A DNA stretch of 64,000 bases from Sorghum bicolor (Eukaryota > Streptophyta > Magnoliopsida > Poales > Poaceae), in contig NW_018396400.1 in the NCBI RefSeq assembly GCF_000003195.3, positions 236,708-300,707 of the forward strand. The letters run 5' to 3'. Position numbers and translations under genes: made by a program. Positions within the stretch are counted from its first letter, which is position 1. Each line of letters opens with the position of its first letter. The notes under the pieces were generated by a model. That model saw only the letters and a list, made by a program, of their open reading frames with translations, did not search any database and was not told the origin of the DNA. Positions 59,478-64,000 of the stretch are shown here, piece after piece.

Positions 59478-61691
59478 CAAGATTAGCACTATCTCCAAAC
59501 AGACCGAACCGAGCTTTCACATGAGCCTCTTCACCTAGGAGTACCATCGGGAACTTCCACAATGATTTCTGAGCCTATGGTGCACTGGGCACAAACCATG
59601 CACCTATCTTGCACCGAAACTAATACTATCTCCAACTGGACTGAAGTGAGATTCCATATGATACACTTCATCTAGTAGTTCCATCGGGTGCATCTACAGT
59701 TCCATTGGGTGTGTCCAAGTTGATTTCTGAGAATATGGTATGTTCCATGCAACCGTGCACCTATCTTGTATCAAGATTAGAACTATCTCCAAACAGATAG
59801 AACCAAGATTCCACATGAGCCTCTTCACCAAGGAGTACCATCGCGTGCGTCCAAAATAGTTTCTTAGCCTATGGTGCATTAGGCACAAATCGTGTACCTA
59901 TCTTGCACCGAAACTAACACTATCTCCAAAGACACCGAAGTGAGATTCTGTATGACACACGTCATCTAAGAGTTCTATTGGGTGCTTCCAAATATATTTT
60001 GAAGCATATGGTACGTTCGATGCAATTCGTGCACCTATCTTGCATCAAGATTAGCACTATCTCCAAACAAAGCAAACTGAGCTTCCACTTGAGCCCCTTT
60101 ACCCAGGAGGATCATCGGGTGCATCCAAAATGGTTTCTTAGCCTATGATGCCTTAGGCGCAAACTGTGTACCTATCTTGCACCAAAAGTAACTCTGTCTC
60201 CAAACAGACCAAAGCGAGATTCTATATGACACATGTCACCTAGGAGTTCTATTGGGTGCGTCTAAATGGATTTTTTAGCATATGGTATGTTCCATGCAAA
60301 CCGTGCACCTATCTTGCATCAAGATTAGCACTATCTCCAAACAGATCAAACCGGCCTTCCACTTGAGCCTCTTCACCTAGGATTATCATTGGGTGCTTCC
60401 ATAACGGTTTCTGAGCCTATGGTGCATTATGCACAAACCATGCACCAATCTTGCACCTAAACTAACACTGTCTCCAAACAGATTGAAGCGAGATTCCATA
60501 TGACACACATGATCTAGGAGTTCTATCGGGTGCGTCCAAATTGATTTCTAAGAATATGGTTTGTTCCATGCAAACCGTACACCAATCTTTCATCAAGATG
60601 CACTATCTCCAAACAGACCGAACCGAGCTTTCACTTGAGCCTCTTCCCCTAGGAGTACAATCGGGAACTTCCACAACGATTTTTGAGCCTATGGTGCACT
60701 GGGCACAAACCATGTAAATATCTTGCACCGAAACTAATACCATCTCCAACTGGACCGAAGCGAGATTCCATATGATACACTTCATCTAGTAGTTCCATCG
60801 GGTGCATCTAGAGTTTCATCGGGTTTGTCCAAATTGATGTTTGAGCATATGGTATGTTCCATGCAAACCATACACCTATCTTGCATCAAGATTGGAACTA
60901 TCTCCAAACAGACAGAACCAAGATTCCACTTGAGCCTCTTCACCATGGAGTACCATCGTGTGCGTCCAAAATAGTTTCTTACACAAACCGTGTTTCTATC
61001 TTGTACCGAAACTAACACTATCTCCAAAGAGACCGAAGTGAGATTCTATATGACACACGTCATCTAGGAGTTCTATTGGGTGCTTCCAAATATATTTCGA
61101 AGCATATGGTACGTTCCATGCAATTCGTGCAGCTATATTGCATCAAGATTAGCACTGTCTCCAAACAAAAGCAAACTGAGCTTCCACTTGAGCCCCTTTA
61201 CCCAGGACCACCGGGTACATCCAAAATGGTTTCTTAGCCTATGATGCATTAGGCGCAAAACTGTGTACCTATCTTGCACCAAAACTAACTTTGTCTCCAA
61301 ACAAACCGAAGCGAGATTCCATATGACACATGTCATCTAGGAGTTCTATTGGGGTGCGTCCAAATGGATTTCTTAGCATATTGTATGTTCCATGCAAACC
61401 ATGCACCTATCTTGCATCAAGATTAGCACTATCCCCAAAAAAATCAAACCGACCTTCCACTTGAGCCTCTTCACCTAGGAGTATTATCGGGTGCTTCCAT
61501 AATGGTTTCCGAGCCTATGGTGCATTATACGCAAACCATGCACCAATCTTGCACCTAAACTAACACTGTCTCGAAACAGATTGAAGCAAGATTCCATATG
61601 ACACACATGATCTAAGAGTTCTATCGGGTGCGTCCAAATTGATTTCCGAGAATATGGTACGTTGCATGCAAACCGTACACCTGTCTTGCAT
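59478..61691. repeat. Higher-order repeat unit 3
   Basis: 2,214 bp. Its last third carries a short deletion (CCCAGGACCACC near 61200) and GCATATTGTATG, both shared with unit 4 but not with units 1 and 2. Confidence 0.93.
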
Positions 61692-63906
61692 CAAGATTAG
61701 CACTATCTCCAAACAGACCGAACCGAGCTTTCACATGAGCCTCTTCACCTAGGAGTACCATCGGGAACTTCCACAATGATTTCTGAGCCTATGGTGCACT
61801 GGGCACAAACCATGCACCTATCTTGCACCGAAACTAATATTATCTCCAACTGGACTGAAGTGAGATTCCATATGATACACTTCATCTAGTAGTTCCATCG
61901 GGTGCATCTACAGTTCCATTGGGTGTGTCCAAATTGATTTCTGAGAATATGGTATGTTCCATGCAACCGTGCACCTATCTTGTATCAAGATTAGAACTAT
62001 CTCCAAACAGATAGAACCAAGATTCCACATGAGCCTCTTCACCAAGGAGTACCATCGCGTGCGTCCAAAATAGTTTCTTAGCCTATGGTGCATTAGGCAC
62101 AAATCGTGTACCTATCTTGCACCGAAACTAACACTATCTCCAAAGACACCGAAGTGAGATACTATATGACACACGTCATCTAAGAGTTCTATTGGGTGCT
62201 TCCAAATATATTTTGAAGCATATGGTACGTTCGATGCAATTCGTGCACCTATCTTGCATCAAGATTAGCACTATCTCCAAACAAAGCAAACTGAGCTTCC
62301 ACTTGAGCCCCTTTACCCAGGAGGATCATCGGGTGCATCCAAAATGGTTTCTTAGCCTATGATGCATTAGGCGCAAACTGTGTACCTATCTTGCACCAAA
62401 ACTAACTCTGTCTCCAAACAGACCAAAGCGAGATTCCATATGACACATGTCATATAGGAGTTCTATTGGGGTGCGTCTAAATGGATTTTTTAGCATATGG
62501 TATGTTCCATGCAAACCGTGCACCTATCTTGCATCAAGATTAGCACTATCTCCAAACAGATCAAACCGACCTTCCACTTGAGCCTCTTCACATAGGATTA
62601 TCATCGGGTGCTTCCATAATGGTTTCTGAGCCTATGGTGCATTATGCACAAACCATGCACCAATCTTGCACCTAAACTAACACTGTCTCCAAACAGATTG
62701 AAGCGAGATTCCATATGACACACATGATCTAGGAGTTCTATCGGGTGCGTCCAAATTGATTTCTAAGAATATGGTATGTTCATGGCAAACCGTACACCAA
62801 TCATTCATCAAGATGCACTATCTCCAAACAGACCGAACCGAGCTTTCACTTGAGCCTCTTCACCTAGGAGTACAATCGGGAACTTCCACAACGATTTCTG
62901 AGCCTATGGTGCACTGGGCACAAACCATGTAACTATCTTGCACCGAAACTAATACCATCTCCAACTGGACCGAAGCGAGATTCCATATGATACACTTCAT
63001 CTAGTAGTTCCATCGGGTGCATCTAGAGTTTCATCGGGTTTGTCCAAATTGATGTCTGAGCATATGGTATGTTCCATGCAAACCATACACCTATCTTGCA
63101 TCAAGATTAGAACTATCTCCAAACAGACAGAACCAAGATTCCACTTGAGCCTCTTCACCATGGAGTACCATTGTGTGCGTCCAAAATAGTTTCTTACACA
63201 AACCGTGTTTCTATCTTGCACTGAAACTAACACTATCTCCAAAGAGACCGAAGTGAGATTCTATATGACACACGTCATCTAGGAGTTCTATTGGGTGCTT
63301 CCAAATATATTTCGAAGCATATGGTACGTTCCATGCAATTCGTGCACCTATATTGCATCAAGATTAGCACTGTCTCCAAACAAAAGCAAACTGAGCTTCC
63401 ACTTGAGCCCCTTTACCCAGGACCACCTGGTGCATCCAAAATGGTTTCTTAGAGTATGATGCATTAGGCGCAAAACTGTGTACCTATCTTGCACCAAAAC
63501 TAACTTTGTCTCCAAACAAACCGAAGCGAGATTCCATATGACACATGTCATCTAGGAGTTCTATTGGGGTGCGTCCAAATGGATTTCTTAGCATATTGTA
63601 TGTTCCATGCAAACCATGCACCTATCTTGCATCAAGATTAGCACTATCCCCAAACAGATCGAACCGACCTTCCACTTGAGCCTCTTCACCTAGGAGTATT
63701 ATCGGGTGCTTCCATAATGGTTTCCGAGCCTATGGTGCATTATACGCAAACCATGCACCAATCTTGCACCTAAACTAACACCGTCTCGAAACAGATTGAA
63801 GCAAGATTCCATATGACACACATGATCTAAGAGTTATATCGGGTGCGTCCAAATTGATTTTCGAGAATATGGTACGTTCCATGCAAACCGTACACCTATC
63901 TTGCAT
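61692..63906. repeat. Higher-order repeat unit 4
   Basis: 2,215 bp. Shares the CCCAGGACCACC deletion (near 63417) and GCATATTGTATG with unit 3. A fifth unit begins at 63907 and is cut at about 63981. Confidence 0.93.
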
Positions 63907-63981
63907 CAAGATTAGCACTATCTCCAAACAGATCGAACCGAGCTTTCACATGAGCCTCTTCACCTAGGTGTACCATCGGGA

Positions 63982-64000
63982 AAACGTAGCTACAAAATTC
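63982..64000. other. Non-satellite sequence at the right edge
   Basis: After ACCATCGGGAA the satellite should continue CTTCCACAATG, but the window ends AACGTAGCTACAAAATTC. This is the edge of another insertion or the end of the array; too short to identify. Confidence 0.55.

Larger units (their letters stand above)
54040..63981. repeat. 137-bp satellite, segment 5, with 2.2-kb higher-order repeat
   Basis: About 9.9 kb of A/B monomers in a regular higher-order repeat. The landmark CAAGAT after GTACACCTGTCTTG (GTACACCTATCTTG in the last unit) falls at 55045, 57261, 59478, 61692 and 63907, giving units of 2,216, 2,217, 2,214 and 2,215 bp (16 monomers). Within a unit, successive dimer spacings are 274, 294, 274, 274, 274, 293, 257 and 276 bp: two monomers carry an extra block of about 20 bp and one lacks about 17 bp. 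The two half units (about 1,108 bp) resemble each other but differ clearly. A partial unit covers 54040-55044. No gene; minus-strand frames of 64, 67 and 81 codons recur once per unit and are coincidental. Confidence 0.95.

Noticed and set aside
54116..63551. Recurring minus-strand frames of 64, 67, 73 and 81 codons, spaced about 2.2 kb
   Set aside because: They repeat once per higher-order unit because the satellite repeats; no domain, and the same sequence is interrupted in other segments.
54040..63981. CRISPR-like or bacterial repeat array
   Set aside because: Repeats are contiguous 137-bp monomers without unique spacers, in a plant LTR-retrotransposon context.
1..64000. Host protein-coding genes, tRNA or rRNA genes
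   Set aside because: All recognisable domains belong to retrotransposons; tRNA-like sequence is limited to primer-binding sites.

Overview
The window looks like centromeric or pericentromeric heterochromatin of a grass, most likely of the sorghum/sugarcane/Miscanthus group (Andropogoneae). I see no ordinary host gene, tRNA or rRNA. The background is a tandem satellite with a 137-bp monomer arranged as alternating A and B types (274-bp dimer). From memory, its length and sequence resemble the 137-bp centromeric satellite of Sorghum and Saccharum (CEN38/SCEN type); a database match was not possible here. Five LTR-retrotransposon blocks cut this array into pieces.

Layout, left to right: (A) 1-4522, the 3' part of a plus-strand Copia Sirevirus with its 3' LTR; satellite 4523-5820; (B) 5821-17118, a minus-strand Sirevirus of a related subfamily in the unusual order truncated gag - LTR - full internal region - LTR; satellite 17119-18351; (C) 18352-30758, a complete plus-strand Gypsy element of Tat type with 5-bp target duplication GCATC; satellite 30759-35069; (D) 35070-47181, a complete but decayed minus-strand Tat-type element (target duplication CATCG/CATTG); satellite 47182-48024; (E) 48025-54039, the truncated 3' half of a third Tat-type element, plus strand; satellite 54040 to about 63981, organised as a higher-order repeat of about 2,216 bp; and about 19 bp of unrelated sequence at the right edge.

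How the parts work: elements B, C and D carry gag, protease, reverse transcriptase, RNase H and integrase for copy-and-paste transposition, but all show stops or frameshifts, and D has also lost catalytic residues in reverse transcriptase and integrase. All three Tat-type elements carry an extra multi-exon gene between pol and the 3' LTR on the strand opposite to gag-pol, each with a TATA box facing it. In C the gene can be resolved into five exons with GT-AG introns and matching phases (888 codons, one internal TAG); it encodes a plant-mobile-domain-like protein with a C-terminal coiled coil. D and E carry a different antisense gene (PF04195-like domain plus coiled coil).

The least expected signal is that each Tat-type element is enriched along its length, in coding and non-coding parts and in both orientations, for its own CpG-containing hexamer: GCCGAT in C (about 99 by hand count in 12.4 kb), CGACCA in D (about 33 in 12.1 kb) and CCTCGA in E (about 36 in 6 kb). 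All domain calls are by eye; no searches were run.
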